From: JBMTVN01 sp046047235
GTDB lineage: Bacteria; Verrucomicrobiota; Verrucomicrobiia; Limisphaerales; JAHDYP01
Direction: 5' to 3'
Assembly (NCBI GenBank): GCA_046047235.1
Contig: JBJOII010000037.1
Span: forward strand, 1 to 31,782
Length of the DNA: 31,782 bases
In this document: positions 7,766 to 16,593 of the stretch, one piece after another
Position numbering within the stretch: the first letter of the stretch is position 1
How the letters are laid out: every line of letters starts with the position of its first letter
Notes under the pieces: model-generated
What the model was told of the DNA's origin: nothing
The model's input: the letters and a program-made list of their open reading frames with translations, nothing else
Database searches by the model: none
Position numbers and translations under genes: made by a program

Positions 7766-8275
7766 ATGAACCCCCTCCCTCATAACCAAAACGAAAAGGG
7801 CCAACCCTCCCTCCTCCCCCTGCTCGCAATCAAACGGCACGAATTGCCCCCGCCAGGCTACTTTAACTCCTTCTCCTCCAAAATCATCGCGCGCATCGAA
7901 GCAGGCACCCATACCGCCTCACTCACCCTCTGGCAAAAACTCCAACTCCTCCTCTCCAACAAACCCTCGCTCGCCTCCGGCCTAGGCCTCATCGTAGGAG
8001 CATCCCTCGTCGCCTCGCTCAACTTCGCCCCCATCCTCCAATCCAACCAAATCGACGAAAACCTCCTGCTCGGCCACGCCACCTGGCTCACCCCCTCCGA
8101 TTGGAACCCCCAACAACCCACCCCAAAAAACACCCCCTTCTCACCCCGCCTCGTCGCCATAACCAGCAGCTTTAGCCCCATCCCCGCTTCACCCCAGTCC
8201 TTCAATACCCCCTCCAGCTACCCCCTGAATAGCCAATCCACCGCCGAGTTTATCCGCACAACCTTCCAACCCTGA
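7766..8275 (+). CDS. Single-pass membrane protein, candidate anti-sigma factor
   Basis: A 169-residue protein starting 5 bp after the sigma factor gene. Residues 16-46 hold a polar segment with the run LAIKRHELPPPGYFNSFSSK. A single membrane helix lies at about 69-91 (SGLGLIVGASLVASLNFAPI), and a Pro/Ser/Thr-rich C-terminal part follows, presumably outside. The arrangement of cytoplasmic N-domain, membrane helix and external tail directly after an ECF sigma gene suggests an anti-sigma factor. It has no HxxxCxxC zinc anti-sigma motif, so if it acts this way it belongs to an uncharacterised type. The role is inferred from position only. Confidence 0.75.
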   Translation: MNPLPHNQNEKGQPSLLPLLAIKRHELPPPGYFNSFSSKIIARIEAGTHTASLTLWQKLQLLLSNKPSLASGLGLIVGASLVASLNFAPILQSNQIDENLLLGHATWLTPSDWNPQQPTPKNTPFSPRLVAITSSFSPIPASPQSFNTPSSYPLNSQSTAEFIRTTFQP

Positions 8276-8335
8276 ACCGAACCACCCACCGCAGCACACA
8301 ACCTCCCCGCCCAAGACGCGCCCCCCCACCGCGTT

Positions 8336-9187
8336 TCACTTCCCCGCCAACCGGGCCCGCAACCGATCCACGTTCGCTTCCACCCGGTCAATATACTCGT
8401 TGCGCCCCCCCGGATACGGCCGGCTCAAAAACTTGTAAACCCCCCAAAAATCCTGATCCAACTTCGGCAGCACATACTTGGACCAAAAAACCGGCGTGTT
8501 CTGCTTCAACTCCTCCTCGCTGCGAAAATCCAACGTCCCCGTCATCTTACCCTCATAAAACTTCGCCGACTCCTCAAACTCCTCAAATAAGATCCCCAGC
8601 TTGTCAATGTAGTCGCCAGCCGACATCTGACCCAGTAGATCACCCGTTCCCAAAGCATACCCCACCACCCGCTCCACCTCGCTCTGGAATGGAATCCGAT
8701 CCAAATCCACGTGCACACCCGTGCATCGAATCATGTTCTGAACCGCCCGAATCTCCGTAATCGCTAACCCTCGCTCCCCCAATAGTAACTCCGCAAATTG
8801 AACGCTCCGCGCCACATGCGTCAGGGTATACTTCGCCCCAGTCCCAGACTCATCCCCGCGACGCTTCAAATACCCCGTGTCATGCAACAAAATCGCCAGT
8901 AACCCCAACTCGAAAATCCGTTGCGTCAACACGGGCCGGACCCCAGCCTCATGCCGGCCACGCAGAATCCGCACCATGCATAACGTACCCTGCAATGTGT
9001 GCTCAAAATCATGATAACGCGCGTCCACCGGAAGATAATCCCCATACCTCCCCTCAAAAGCGTCCGTAGCCCACCGGAAATACTCCACCACCAAAACCTC
9101 CGCAGCCGCAGGAAACATCGCCTTGTAGGCCACCTTGACTTCCTGCTCGACCGCCGCCACGTCAGCCGTGTCCACTCGCGGAAACAT
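8336..9187 (-). CDS. HD-domain phosphohydrolase (PDE-like HD fold)
   Basis: A 283-residue protein from the ATG at 9187. The metal-binding motifs are YHDFEH at 58-63 and LLHDTGYL at about 100-107. The first resembles the YHNxxH signature of cyclic-nucleotide phosphodiesterases, and the spacing to the HD pair fits that fold. A nucleotide phosphodiesterase is therefore plausible, but no substrate can be assigned. No sensor or GGDEF/EAL domain is fused to it. An earlier in-frame start at 9280 would overlap the upstream NtrC-type gene by about 50 bp and add a non-conserved basic stretch, so 9187 is preferred. It is the last gene of the minus-strand signalling cluster and converges with the membrane protein at 7766-8275. 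Confidence 0.8.
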   Translation of the reverse strand: MFPRVDTADVAAVEQEVKVAYKAMFPAAAEVLVVEYFRWATDAFEGRYGDYLPVDARYHDFEHTLQGTLCMVRILRGRHEAGVRPVLTQRIFELGLLAILLHDTGYLKRRGDESGTGAKYTLTHVARSVQFAELLLGERGLAITEIRAVQNMIRCTGVHVDLDRIPFQSEVERVVGYALGTGDLLGQMSAGDYIDKLGILFEEFEESAKFYEGKMTGTLDFRSEEELKQNTPVFWSKYVLPKLDQDFWGVYKFLSRPYPGGRNEYIDRVEANVDRLRARLAGK

Positions 9188-9230
9188 GACCCTGAACCCT
9201 AGCCGGTCCAGCCCTCTTTGCACGCCTTTT

Positions 9231-10676
9231 CTATCCCGTACCCGATTCCCGCTCCACAACCCCCACCCCAGCCGCATCATAATCGTGAAGCTTGTTCCTC
9301 AATGTCCTGATGCTGATCCCCAATAGCTTCGCCGCCTGCGTCCGGTTCCCCTGCGTGTGCTCCAAAGCCGCCTTGATCTGCCGCCTCTCCAACTCCGCAA
9401 TCGGTAAAATCCCCTCCGGCCCCGCCCCAACAGATACCCCTGCACCCGCCCCCCCACCACCACCCCCATCAACCACCGCCGCCATACCCTCAGCCACCGG
9501 CATCCGCGTCGGCGCAAACCCCAAGTGATCAGCCTCAATCACGCCTCCCGCCCCACACAAAATCACCGCCCGCTCAATCACGTTCTGTAACTCCCGCACG
9601 TTCCCCGGCCAGTCGTGCGCCAATAAAACCCCCATGCAACTCTCCGATATCCCCTGAACACGCACCCCATGCTGCCGCCCAAATCGCTGCATAAACCGAT
9701 CCGCCAACTCTGGAATGTCCTCCTTCCTCTCCCGTAACGGAGGCACCTGCACCGGAACTACATTCAGCCTGAAAAATAAATCCTGCCGAAACTCCTTCCT
9801 CTCTACGCTCTGCTCCAAATTCCGGTTCGTCGTCGCAATCACCCGCACATCCACCTTGATCGTCCGATTCCCCCCCACACGCTCCAACTCCCGCTCCTGT
9901 AATACCCGTAACAGCTTCGCTTGAACCTGAGGCGAAATCTCACTGATCTCATCCAGCAAAATCGTACCCCCGTTCGCTAACTCAAACCGCCCCTCCCTGC
10001 GCGTCAACGCCCCAGTAAAAGCCCCCTTCTCGTGCCCGAAAAACTCGCTCTCAATCAAATTCTCCGGCACCGCCGCACAGTTGATTTTGATAAACGACTG
10101 GCTCTGCCTCGGACTCAACCGATACAACGCCCGCGCCACTAACTCCTTACCCGTCCCACTCTCACCCTGAATCAAAACCGTCGCCTGCGTCGGAGCCACA
10201 CGCCGAATCAAACTCCTCAACGCCTGCATCGCAGCACTCCGCCCCAGTAACTCCTGCCCCGCCTCATCATCACCCTCCCGACTCAAATACCGGTTCACCC
10301 TCACCAACTGGGAATAATCCCCCGCCTTCTTCAACGTCATCTCCAGCTGGTTCGAAGAAAACGGCTTGATCAAATAATCAAAGGCCCCGCTCCGCATGCA
10401 CTCCACCGCCGACTCCACAGAAGCAAACCCCGTCGTCATGACCACCAACGGCTTCACCGCCCGATGCTGCAAGTCCTTCAGCAAATCCGTCCCCTCGCCA
10501 TCCGGTAAACGAATGTCCGCAAAAATTAAGTCAACGCTGTCCCCCCCCAAAAAACGCTGGGCCGCAGCCAGCTCAGTCACACAAGTCACCTCGTAGCCCC
10601 GCTGCCTCAACTGTTGCTCCAAATTCTTCTGGACGATCAGGTCGTCCTCCAGCACCAGTATCTTCTCAATCGGCAT
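9231..10676 (-). CDS. NtrC-family sigma54-dependent response regulator
   Basis: A 481-residue three-domain activator. The receiver domain (1-120) has Glu10-Asp11-Asp12, phospho-acceptor Asp54 (IFADIRLP), Thr82 and Lys104 (IKPF). The AAA+ domain (about 150-385) has Walker A GESGTGKE, the sigma54-contact loop GAFTGA and the arginine-finger region FRQDLFFRLNVVPVQVPPLR. A Gly/Ala-rich linker precedes a Fis-type helix-turn-helix (about 440-475, HTQGNRTQAAKLLGISIRTL). It should activate sigma54 promoters when phosphorylated. The ATG at 10676 is used because upstream in-frame sequence is not receiver-like. No partner histidine kinase is encoded in the window. It is in line with the FlgN-like gene upstream (112-bp gap) and the HD gene downstream. 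Confidence 0.95.
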   Translation of the reverse strand: MPIEKILVLEDDLIVQKNLEQQLRQRGYEVTCVTELAAAQRFLGGDSVDLIFADIRLPDGEGTDLLKDLQHRAVKPLVVMTTGFASVESAVECMRSGAFDYLIKPFSSNQLEMTLKKAGDYSQLVRVNRYLSREGDDEAGQELLGRSAAMQALRSLIRRVAPTQATVLIQGESGTGKELVARALYRLSPRQSQSFIKINCAAVPENLIESEFFGHEKGAFTGALTRREGRFELANGGTILLDEISEISPQVQAKLLRVLQERELERVGGNRTIKVDVRVIATTNRNLEQSVERKEFRQDLFFRLNVVPVQVPPLRERKEDIPELADRFMQRFGRQHGVRVQGISESCMGVLLAHDWPGNVRELQNVIERAVILCGAGGVIEADHLGFAPTRMPVAEGMAAVVDGGGGGGAGAGVSVGAGPEGILPIAELERRQIKAALEHTQGNRTQAAKLLGISIRTLRNKLHDYDAAGVGVVERESGTG

Positions 10677-10788
10677 CTCGTCGGGAAGCTTATAGGCCCC
10701 CCCCCTTCCTCTGGCCAATCCAAATTCCCAAACAACCCCGCACCCGAAACCACCCACCAACACCAAAACCCTCCACCCAACCCAATAG

Positions 10789-11208
10789 TCAGCTCGATTG
10801 CCGCCGATACAAACCCGCCACAAAATTCGGCTTCTGACGCTGGTGCGGCGGCAAATTCCGCGGCCCCAATAACCCCTGCCTTAAAAATCCCTGCTCGTTC
10901 TCCCGATCCAATGTCAGTGCCTTCATCACTAAATCCTGACACTGCCTCAATAATACCCCTACCTCAGGAAACTTAGCCCGCTCCTCCGGACTCAACTTCG
11001 TCCAAACCATCCGATGCTCCCTCAACCTACCCACCGAAGCCTCCAGCTCCGGTAACATGTGCTTGCGCGATGAAAAACCCTCAAATAACGAAGCCGCCTG
11101 ATCCTGCCGAATCGCACGATTCTCCCCCTCCACCAAACCCAAAACACGACGATACAACTCCAGAAAACGCCTCAAATCCGCCTCTATCTCAGCAAGGGAT
11201 GTGTTCAT
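10789..11208 (-). CDS. Small coiled-coil protein, weakly FlgN-like
   Basis: A 139-residue, mainly helical protein with charged heptad-like segments, including LAEIEADLRRFLELYRRVLG and SRKHMLPELEASVGRLREHR, and a Gln/Pro-rich C-terminal tail. The general pattern, an N-terminal helix with Glu and Leu repeats followed by a central Lys-Leu segment, recalls FlgN-type flagellar export chaperones. The resemblance is weak, and no other flagellar gene is present in the window. The start ATG at 11208 is one base past the stop of the upstream TPR gene, so translation is probably coupled. An upstream in-frame start at 11301 would overlap the TPR gene by about 90 bp and is rejected. Confidence 0.7.
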   Translation of the reverse strand: MNTSLAEIEADLRRFLELYRRVLGLVEGENRAIRQDQAASLFEGFSSRKHMLPELEASVGRLREHRMVWTKLSPEERAKFPEVGVLLRQCQDLVMKALTLDRENEQGFLRQGLLGPRNLPPHQRQKPNFVAGLYRRQSS

Positions 11209-11209
11209 G

Positions 11210-12622
11210 TCATTTCTCCGGCCCTTGCCGTAATGACGCAACCTCACCCTCAGCCTTCTCCATCCAACCCACAGCGTCCTTCCGCCACCGAGCCATCTCA
11301 ATCACAGCCCCCAGACTCGGCGTCAAGCTCGCCCCGGTCAACTCCGTTTCCCGCTCCAATACATCGCCATACATCTCCAGCGCCTTCGCCCGCTGCCCCA
11401 AACGCTCGTAAACCAACCCCAGCTGATACCAAACCGGCACCTGCCAAGCCGCCGAATTATCCAAAGCCGCCAAATGCTCGTAAACCGTCCGCGTCGCCAC
11501 AAAATCACCCTCCGCATAAAGCTGGTTCGCCATCTCATTGCCCGCCAGCTTCTGCCAATAAATCCACTTCGCCGGATCCTTCCTCGACCGCCCGGACTCA
11601 GCCTGCAATAAACTCAGAATCTCCCGCTTCGCATCCACCGCCCTACCCAATAACTTAAACTCCTTCGCCAAAATATACCGCACCTCAGGCTCCATCTCCG
11701 ATCCCCCAAACTCCACCAGAAATCGCTGCCCCTGCTCCACTGCCCCCGGAGTGTCCTGAGCCCGATGCAGACTCTGAATCAATTTGTAACTCAGCGCCTC
11801 CCGGTTCAATAACGGCGAATCCTGCTTCAACAACCGACTAAAACTACTCGCTGCCTCCGCATACTTGCCCTGCAAAAAATACGTCTCCCCCACCTCTGCC
11901 TTCGCACGCAATACCAACCGCTCCATCCGCTCCAAATCCCCCACCCTTAAATCCAACGCCGAACTGACCACAGACCCGAATTTGCTCAGCGCCAACCCCA
12001 TCATCCCCATCTCCCGATATAACAGTCCCTGCCGCAATTGCACCTCCACCTTCGAAGGATGCGATCTGAACTCCGCCGTATACTCAAGATACTTGTTCTG
12101 CGCCCCCACCAGGTCCCCGGACTCCTGCAGCACTAAAGCCCGCTCCAAACACACCGCCCTCTTCAAATCCTCCGGCACCTCACCCAAATCCCCCCAGAGA
12201 CTCTCAAGCATCCCCTTCGAATAATCGTAGTTGCCCACACGCCGCTGGTTCCGCGCAGCCTCCAGCCTCCGATGCAATTCCTTCACGCGTAACTGAAACG
12301 CCGCCTCAGGTTCACGCCTCACCTCAGCCTCGCCAAGAAGCAAATCCGTTCCCGGCAACTCCAACCCTCTCGCACCCCCCTCAACCCCCTTCGCCCCCAA
12401 ACCAACCTCACTGTGGTTAAGGCCCTCCATGGAAGGCAGCTCCGGATCCGATAACTCCGAAACAAACACAGAGACCCCGGAATGATCGTCAGGTAGCTCC
12501 ACCCCATGAACAACCTCCATCAGCGACGAACCTTGCCCAGTATCACCCGCCGGCTCGCCGCCCACACAAAGCCCAATACCCAACGCCACCAGCCCAACCG
12601 GAATGAACCAATAGTCCTTCAT
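11210..12622 (-). CDS. Membrane-anchored TPR protein
   Basis: A 470-residue protein. Residues 4-24 (YWFIPVGLVALGIGLCVG) form an N-terminal signal anchor or uncleaved signal, followed by a disordered acidic region to about 110. From about 115 to the end there are tetratricopeptide-like helical repeats, for example GDLVGAQNKYLEYTAEF, GKYAEAASSFSRLLKQDSP and GQRAKALEMYGDVLERE. TPR proteins act as scaffolds, here probably on the periplasmic face. It lies 11 bp after the secreted 157-residue protein and 1 bp before the FlgN-like gene, indicating one operon. Partners are unknown. Confidence 0.85.
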   Translation of the reverse strand: MKDYWFIPVGLVALGIGLCVGGEPAGDTGQGSSLMEVVHGVELPDDHSGVSVFVSELSDPELPSMEGLNHSEVGLGAKGVEGGARGLELPGTDLLLGEAEVRREPEAAFQLRVKELHRRLEAARNQRRVGNYDYSKGMLESLWGDLGEVPEDLKRAVCLERALVLQESGDLVGAQNKYLEYTAEFRSHPSKVEVQLRQGLLYREMGMMGLALSKFGSVVSSALDLRVGDLERMERLVLRAKAEVGETYFLQGKYAEAASSFSRLLKQDSPLLNREALSYKLIQSLHRAQDTPGAVEQGQRFLVEFGGSEMEPEVRYILAKEFKLLGRAVDAKREILSLLQAESGRSRKDPAKWIYWQKLAGNEMANQLYAEGDFVATRTVYEHLAALDNSAAWQVPVWYQLGLVYERLGQRAKALEMYGDVLERETELTGASLTPSLGAVIEMARWRKDAVGWMEKAEGEVASLRQGPEK

Positions 12623-12633
12623 CCATCAATACC

Positions 12634-13107
12634 TCAAGGCGTCGTCTGATACTCCGCCCGACTAGACGGAGCCACCACGGCAGGCGGGGTAAAACCAACC
12701 GAAGGCACCGGCACCGACATGATCCCCGCCTTGTTCGTCACCAGTAAATGCCACCAACCCCCATCAGCCGGACTCGTAATGCCATTGTCATAAGGATTCA
12801 CGGCCCTCGCAGGTCGTTCGCCGCCAAAAATACGCGGGGAGTCGACACCAGCCCCGGACTCCACCTCAGTGACAGCTTCCACCTCCAGTTCCTCCCGCTC
12901 CACCTCCACCCCCGCCAACCCCCGATCTACCGGCACCGGAGTCTTCATCGCCAAAGGCCCCAAATCCCCCGCACCCATCCGCGCAGAAACGAGCTGGAAC
13001 CGTAAAATGGTCGGACCCGCCACCGGCAAATAAGCCCGCGACGGACCCGCATCACATATGCCCACGCTCAACAGCATCCCCAGCATCCAAATTCGCTGCA
13101 CTACCAT
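12634..13107 (-). CDS. Secreted hypothetical protein
   Basis: A 157-residue protein with a signal peptide (MVVQRIWMLGMLLSVGICDA), cleaved near residue 20. The rest is low in recognisable motifs: an acidic Glu/Val run around residues 70-88 and the C-terminal stretches GWWHLLVTNKAGIMSVPVP and PPAVVAPSSRAEY. No known family is recognised. The ATG at 13107 is chosen because it leads directly into the signal peptide; the frame is open further upstream without a plausible start. It sits between the receiver-STAS gene (60-bp gap) and the TPR gene (11-bp gap) in the same direction, so it is probably an envelope component of the same operon. Confidence 0.7.
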   Translation of the reverse strand: MVVQRIWMLGMLLSVGICDAGPSRAYLPVAGPTILRFQLVSARMGAGDLGPLAMKTPVPVDRGLAGVEVEREELEVEAVTEVESGAGVDSPRIFGGERPARAVNPYDNGITSPADGGWWHLLVTNKAGIMSVPVPSVGFTPPAVVAPSSRAEYQTTP

Positions 13108-13167
13108 ATCGTCCTCCTGATCTGCACAAGGCCCCCATCCATGAAGGCCCCCGCTTGCCATGCTCAA

Positions 13168-14313
13168 CTATGCCGTAGCCATTTCCCTCCCCGCCAATAC
13201 CACTACCGCTTCCTCAAAAGACCCCACAAAAGACCAGTCCTTCGTCTCCTCATACTTCTTGCACTCCTGGCTCACCACAGCCGAACCAATCATCCGGTGC
13301 TTCAATGAAAGTTCCCCACATAACTGGATGAACTCCAAACCCAGCTTGATCAAATCAATGTCCGCAGTCTTTAAAGCACTCAAATCAAACACAACCCGGT
13401 CCACCCCCGTGTCCACCGCCTCAGCCATCTTCGACCGCATGTGCGTCGATACCTCATTCGCCGTCGCAGCATTGAACGCCGCAGGCAATGTCAGCAGTAA
13501 AACCCCCTGCCTTAGGTTGAAATACTTGTAGGAAGTGTCCAGGTTCAGCGCCCGCGCTACCTTCGCCTTCAAGTCCTCCACGTCGATCGGCTTCGTCACA
13601 ATGCCCGTAAAACCCATCTGCTGGGCCCGCGCCTGCTCCTCAGCCGCCGTCTTTACACACATCCCAAACACAGGAACCGACTTCGTCTTCCCACTCGCCC
13701 GTAACAGCTGGAACAAATTGAACCCGCCGTTCTCAGGCAGCGTCAGGCTGATGAAGATCACGTCCGGCACGGAAACCGTACACCGGTCCAAAGCCTCACC
13801 ACTCTGCCCCAAACCCACCACGTTCCATGTCGTGTCCGCCAAACCCGCCTTGATCAAGTCAATGATCGCCGGCTTGTCATCCACCAACACCACGTTCAAA
13901 GCATCATCATAACGCTTCTGCTTCACCGGCCCCGTCCCTTTCGGCTTCAAATCAATCACCCGGCCCACCCGCTCAATGATCATGTCCTCCTTGAACGGCT
14001 TCACCAAATAATCCCTAACCCCCTGCTTCGCAATCCGAAGCACGTTCTCACGCCCCGACTCCGCCGTGAGCATCACCACCGGTATCGACTTCAACTCCGG
14101 ATCGCTCTTCAGCTTCGTCAGCGTCTCGTAGCCATCCATAATCGGCATCGTCAGATCCAATATAATGATGTCCGGCTTCTCCTTCGCCGCAACCGCCAGG
14201 CCCTCGACACCATTCGAAGCCTCCATTACCTCACAGTCAAACGACTTAAATGCCTTACCAATAATCAGGCGAATCGTCTTGCTGTCATCAATTGTCAGGA
14301 TTTTCGGTCCCAT
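13168..14313 (-). CDS. REC - pseudo-REC - STAS-like signalling protein
   Basis: A 381-residue protein with three domains. The first receiver (1-122) is complete: Asp9, Asp10, phospho-acceptor Asp53 (ILDLTMP), Thr83 and Lys105 (VKPF). The second receiver (about 139-258) keeps Asp145, Asp146 and Lys241 (TKPID), but the acceptor position holds Ser189 (VIFISLTLP), with Met/Cys near the usual Thr. It should not be phosphorylated in the normal way. The C-terminal third (about 264-375) looks like a STAS domain (VVFDLSALKTADIDLIKLGL) lacking the common Asp-Ser pair. This suggests a phospho-signal from REC1 is passed by protein contact. It lies 14 bp downstream of the CheX-like gene, whose product could dephosphorylate REC1. 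The start at 14313 gives the standard receiver opening MGPKILTIDD. Confidence 0.88.
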   Translation of the reverse strand: MGPKILTIDDSKTIRLIIGKAFKSFDCEVMEASNGVEGLAVAAKEKPDIIILDLTMPIMDGYETLTKLKSDPELKSIPVVMLTAESGRENVLRIAKQGVRDYLVKPFKEDMIIERVGRVIDLKPKGTGPVKQKRYDDALNVVLVDDKPAIIDLIKAGLADTTWNVVGLGQSGEALDRCTVSVPDVIFISLTLPENGGFNLFQLLRASGKTKSVPVFGMCVKTAAEEQARAQQMGFTGIVTKPIDVEDLKAKVARALNLDTSYKYFNLRQGVLLLTLPAAFNAATANEVSTHMRSKMAEAVDTGVDRVVFDLSALKTADIDLIKLGLEFIQLCGELSLKHRMIGSAVVSQECKKYEETKDWSFVGSFEEAVVVLAGREMATA

Positions 14314-14327
14314 GGCTTTATCAATGT

Positions 14328-14810
14328 CTATTCTGTAATGGTGGCGGTCTTCACTAGTACCTCGACAACCAACTGCTGGTCGCCGGCACACTCAAATGTC
14401 AGCACCCGCCGTGAAGTGCTGCTTACGGCCTCAATCGTAAAATTCGTTCCCCGCACAATCGATGGCACCGTCAATACGCACGGCGCACCACGGTCGCATA
14501 ACCGGGATTTCAACTGCCCCACTACCATGTTCGTCATCTCCCCCACTGTGTCGTTCACCATCTCGTCCCCATCAATCTCCGCCTCCTCCAACCCCAGCAT
14601 CCCGCAGGTAATCCTCCTCGCCAAAAGCGCCGAAGAGTAAATGTAGACCACTCCACATACCTTCCCGCTAAATCCCACCGCGCCCGCTACATGAGGCCCC
14701 TCGTTCCGAATCTCGCTCCCCGGAGGCTCCTGCCGGATCTCCAAACTCAGCATGGTATCAAACACTTCCGATACCGCCGACTTCACCAAATCATCGAGGT
14801 CGTCTATCAT
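14328..14810 (-). CDS. CheX-like chemotaxis phosphatase
   Basis: A 160-residue protein of the CheC/CheX/FliY group. The catalytic pair is visible as Glu91-x2-Asn94 in VNDTVGEMTNMVVGQLK, followed by the C-terminal sheet and helix typical of CheX. The opening MIDDLDDLVKSAVSEVFDTM matches the family start, so the ATG at 14810 is used; an earlier ATG at 14933 would add 41 residues not seen in relatives and occupy most of the divergent promoter region. CheX proteins remove phosphate from CheY-type receivers. The adjacent receiver protein (14-bp gap) is the obvious candidate partner. No CheA or CheY proper is found here. Confidence 0.85.
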   Translation of the reverse strand: MIDDLDDLVKSAVSEVFDTMLSLEIRQEPPGSEIRNEGPHVAGAVGFSGKVCGVVYIYSSALLARRITCGMLGLEEAEIDGDEMVNDTVGEMTNMVVGQLKSRLCDRGAPCVLTVPSIVRGTNFTIEAVSSTSRRVLTFECAGDQQLVVEVLVKTATITE

Positions 14811-14953
14811 CCTGCATTCCCTATCGGCTCCCCCCTCCACCACCTTTAGCTGCCCCGCAAAAATCTCCCCCAACCCCAAATCAACCTGGCCCACCCACAA
14901 CATCTCACCTCCAACCACGTCAAGTTTCCCCATACCCAGCCGATATACCCTCG

Positions 14954-15883
14954 ATGGCCAACGACGTGATCAGCTCCCAAACCCTAACGGCAGGCACAAA
15001 AACCGTGCCCAACGAACAGCGCATCCTCGTGCGCCTTAGAAACTGCCAGCGCCTGCCCTCCCTCGGTAGCGTCAATAGCGCCCTCCGTGAACTCCTCGGC
15101 GCCGAGCAACGATATACCTCACAAATTGCCGAAGTCATCCGGCGCGACCCCAGTCTCACAGCCCGCCTCCTGCGCCTCGTAAATTCCGTCTACTACGGCC
15201 TCACAACCCCCATCAACGGTATCGAGGAAGCCGTCTTCTACCTCGGCGTTCGCCAAATCCGCCAGCTCGCCATGGTCACCCCCATCGTCGAAGATTTCCA
15301 AAAACTCGCCGGAAATACCCCGTTCGACTGGCGGAGCTTCTGGCAACATTGCATCGGCACCGCCATCCTCACCCGCGAAGTCATCAGCTCCTTCCACTCC
15401 CTCAACGATGAAGCCGACTACGTCGCCGGCCTCATCCACGACGTCGGCAAGATCGCCATGGCCGCCGCTTTCCCCGACGAATTCCAGCAGCTCCAGGACA
15501 TGCAAAAGGATTCCACGGAAGACCTGCTCACCCTCGAAAAACAACTCATCGGTGTAGACCATACCGAACTAGGCGCCATCTACCTCCAGCAACATAGCCT
15601 CCCCCCCGTCCTCGTAGAAGCCGTGCGCTGGCATCACCAACCCGAAAAGGCCGGCGAATACGCCCCTCTCGTAGCCGCCGTCCAAATTGCCGACCTCCTC
15701 TGCCGCCAAGCCGGCATCGGTAACAGCGGCAACGCAAAACCCGTCACTCAGGAAGACTGGATGAGCGCCCCCGGCTGGACCATCCTTTCCACCCACCAGT
15801 CGGAAACGGAAAAATCCATCGCCCGCGCCAACCTCAAACGCAGCCTCGACCGCCTCCCCTCCCTCCTCGAAGGCCTCGTCTGA
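14954..15883 (+). CDS. HDOD-domain signalling protein
   Basis: A 309-residue protein with an HDOD domain from about 28 to 235. Recognisable parts are RLPSLGSVNSALRELL, RRDPSLTARLLRLVNSVYYG, GIEEAVFYLGVRQIRQLA and GLIHDVGKIAMA. The His-Asp of the HD core is kept (IHDVGK), as are later His residues (VDHTELGA and RWHHQPEKAG), so a metal site is possible. Members without a recognised fused output domain often work in motility, stress or competence control through protein contacts. It is divergent from the CheX-like gene with 143 bp between the starts, which implies a shared control region. It converges with trmB. Confidence 0.88.
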   Translation: MANDVISSQTLTAGTKTVPNEQRILVRLRNCQRLPSLGSVNSALRELLGAEQRYTSQIAEVIRRDPSLTARLLRLVNSVYYGLTTPINGIEEAVFYLGVRQIRQLAMVTPIVEDFQKLAGNTPFDWRSFWQHCIGTAILTREVISSFHSLNDEADYVAGLIHDVGKIAMAAAFPDEFQQLQDMQKDSTEDLLTLEKQLIGVDHTELGAIYLQQHSLPPVLVEAVRWHHQPEKAGEYAPLVAAVQIADLLCRQAGIGNSGNAKPVTQEDWMSAPGWTILSTHQSETEKSIARANLKRSLDRLPSLLEGLV

Positions 15884-15999
15884 CCGCCATAGATACCTCC
15901 ACCAATCCCACCACCCTCTAAAGCTCCGGAACTGAAGCCTCCCCCACTCGACTGCCAGCTCCTCACCACTGTCGCACACCCCTCCGCCTCCGCCGCGCT

Positions 16000-16593
16000 T
16001 CAGCACAGCTCAAAGGCCCACCGGCGTGCCAACTTTCCCTGCGCCAGAAACTCTTCCTCAAAGTCCGTCGTCACCTGCGCCAGCTCCCCAGGCGTTTCCA
16101 CCCGCCGAAATCGCTCCTCCGCCGCAAAGACCTCACCCATCTGCTCCCAATACGCCTCGTCGTCAGTCCGTAAATAAACCCGCCCTCCGGGTCTCAATAC
16201 CCGAACCACCGAACCCGGAAAGGTCTCATCCACCAACCGCCGCCGCGCATGCTTCGCCTTCGGCCACGGATCCGGAAAATACACGTGCAACGCCGACACC
16301 CCAGCCCCCGGCAAGAGGTAATCAAGACAATACCTCGCCTCAACCCGCAACCCCCGCAAGTTCGTCAAACCCAGTCGCCGCCCCTTGCGGTCAATCTTCG
16401 AAATCCTCCCCAGTAACCGCTCAATCCCCAAGAAATCCCGCCCCGGATTCAACGCCGCATACCGCAGCAAAAAACTCCCATCACCACACCCCAACTCCAC
16501 TTCCACCTCGCCACAGCGCCCAAATACCTCCCCGAAATCCAAAGGCCACAGCAAACTCCTCAACCGGTATAACAAACACCCAGTATCACTCAC
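16000..16593 (-). CDS. trmB: tRNA (guanine-N7-)-methyltransferase
   Basis: A 197-residue enzyme that methylates G46 of the tRNA variable loop using S-adenosylmethionine. The SAM-binding motif VELGCGDGSFLLRY and the family signature YFPDPWPKAKHARRRLVDE are present, followed by GGRVYLRTDDEAYWEQM and the C-terminal TTDFEEEFLAQGK. Length fits bacterial TrmB. The GTG at 16593 is chosen because it overlaps the stop of the upstream FIST gene by 8 bp, a coupling arrangement. The frame is open to 16689, but that would bury nearly 100 bp inside the FIST gene. Confidence 0.92.
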   Translation of the reverse strand: MSDTGCLLYRLRSLLWPLDFGEVFGRCGEVEVELGCGDGSFLLRYAALNPGRDFLGIERLLGRISKIDRKGRRLGLTNLRGLRVEARYCLDYLLPGAGVSALHVYFPDPWPKAKHARRRLVDETFPGSVVRVLRPGGRVYLRTDDEAYWEQMGEVFAAEERFRRVETPGELAQVTTDFEEEFLAQGKLARRWAFELC

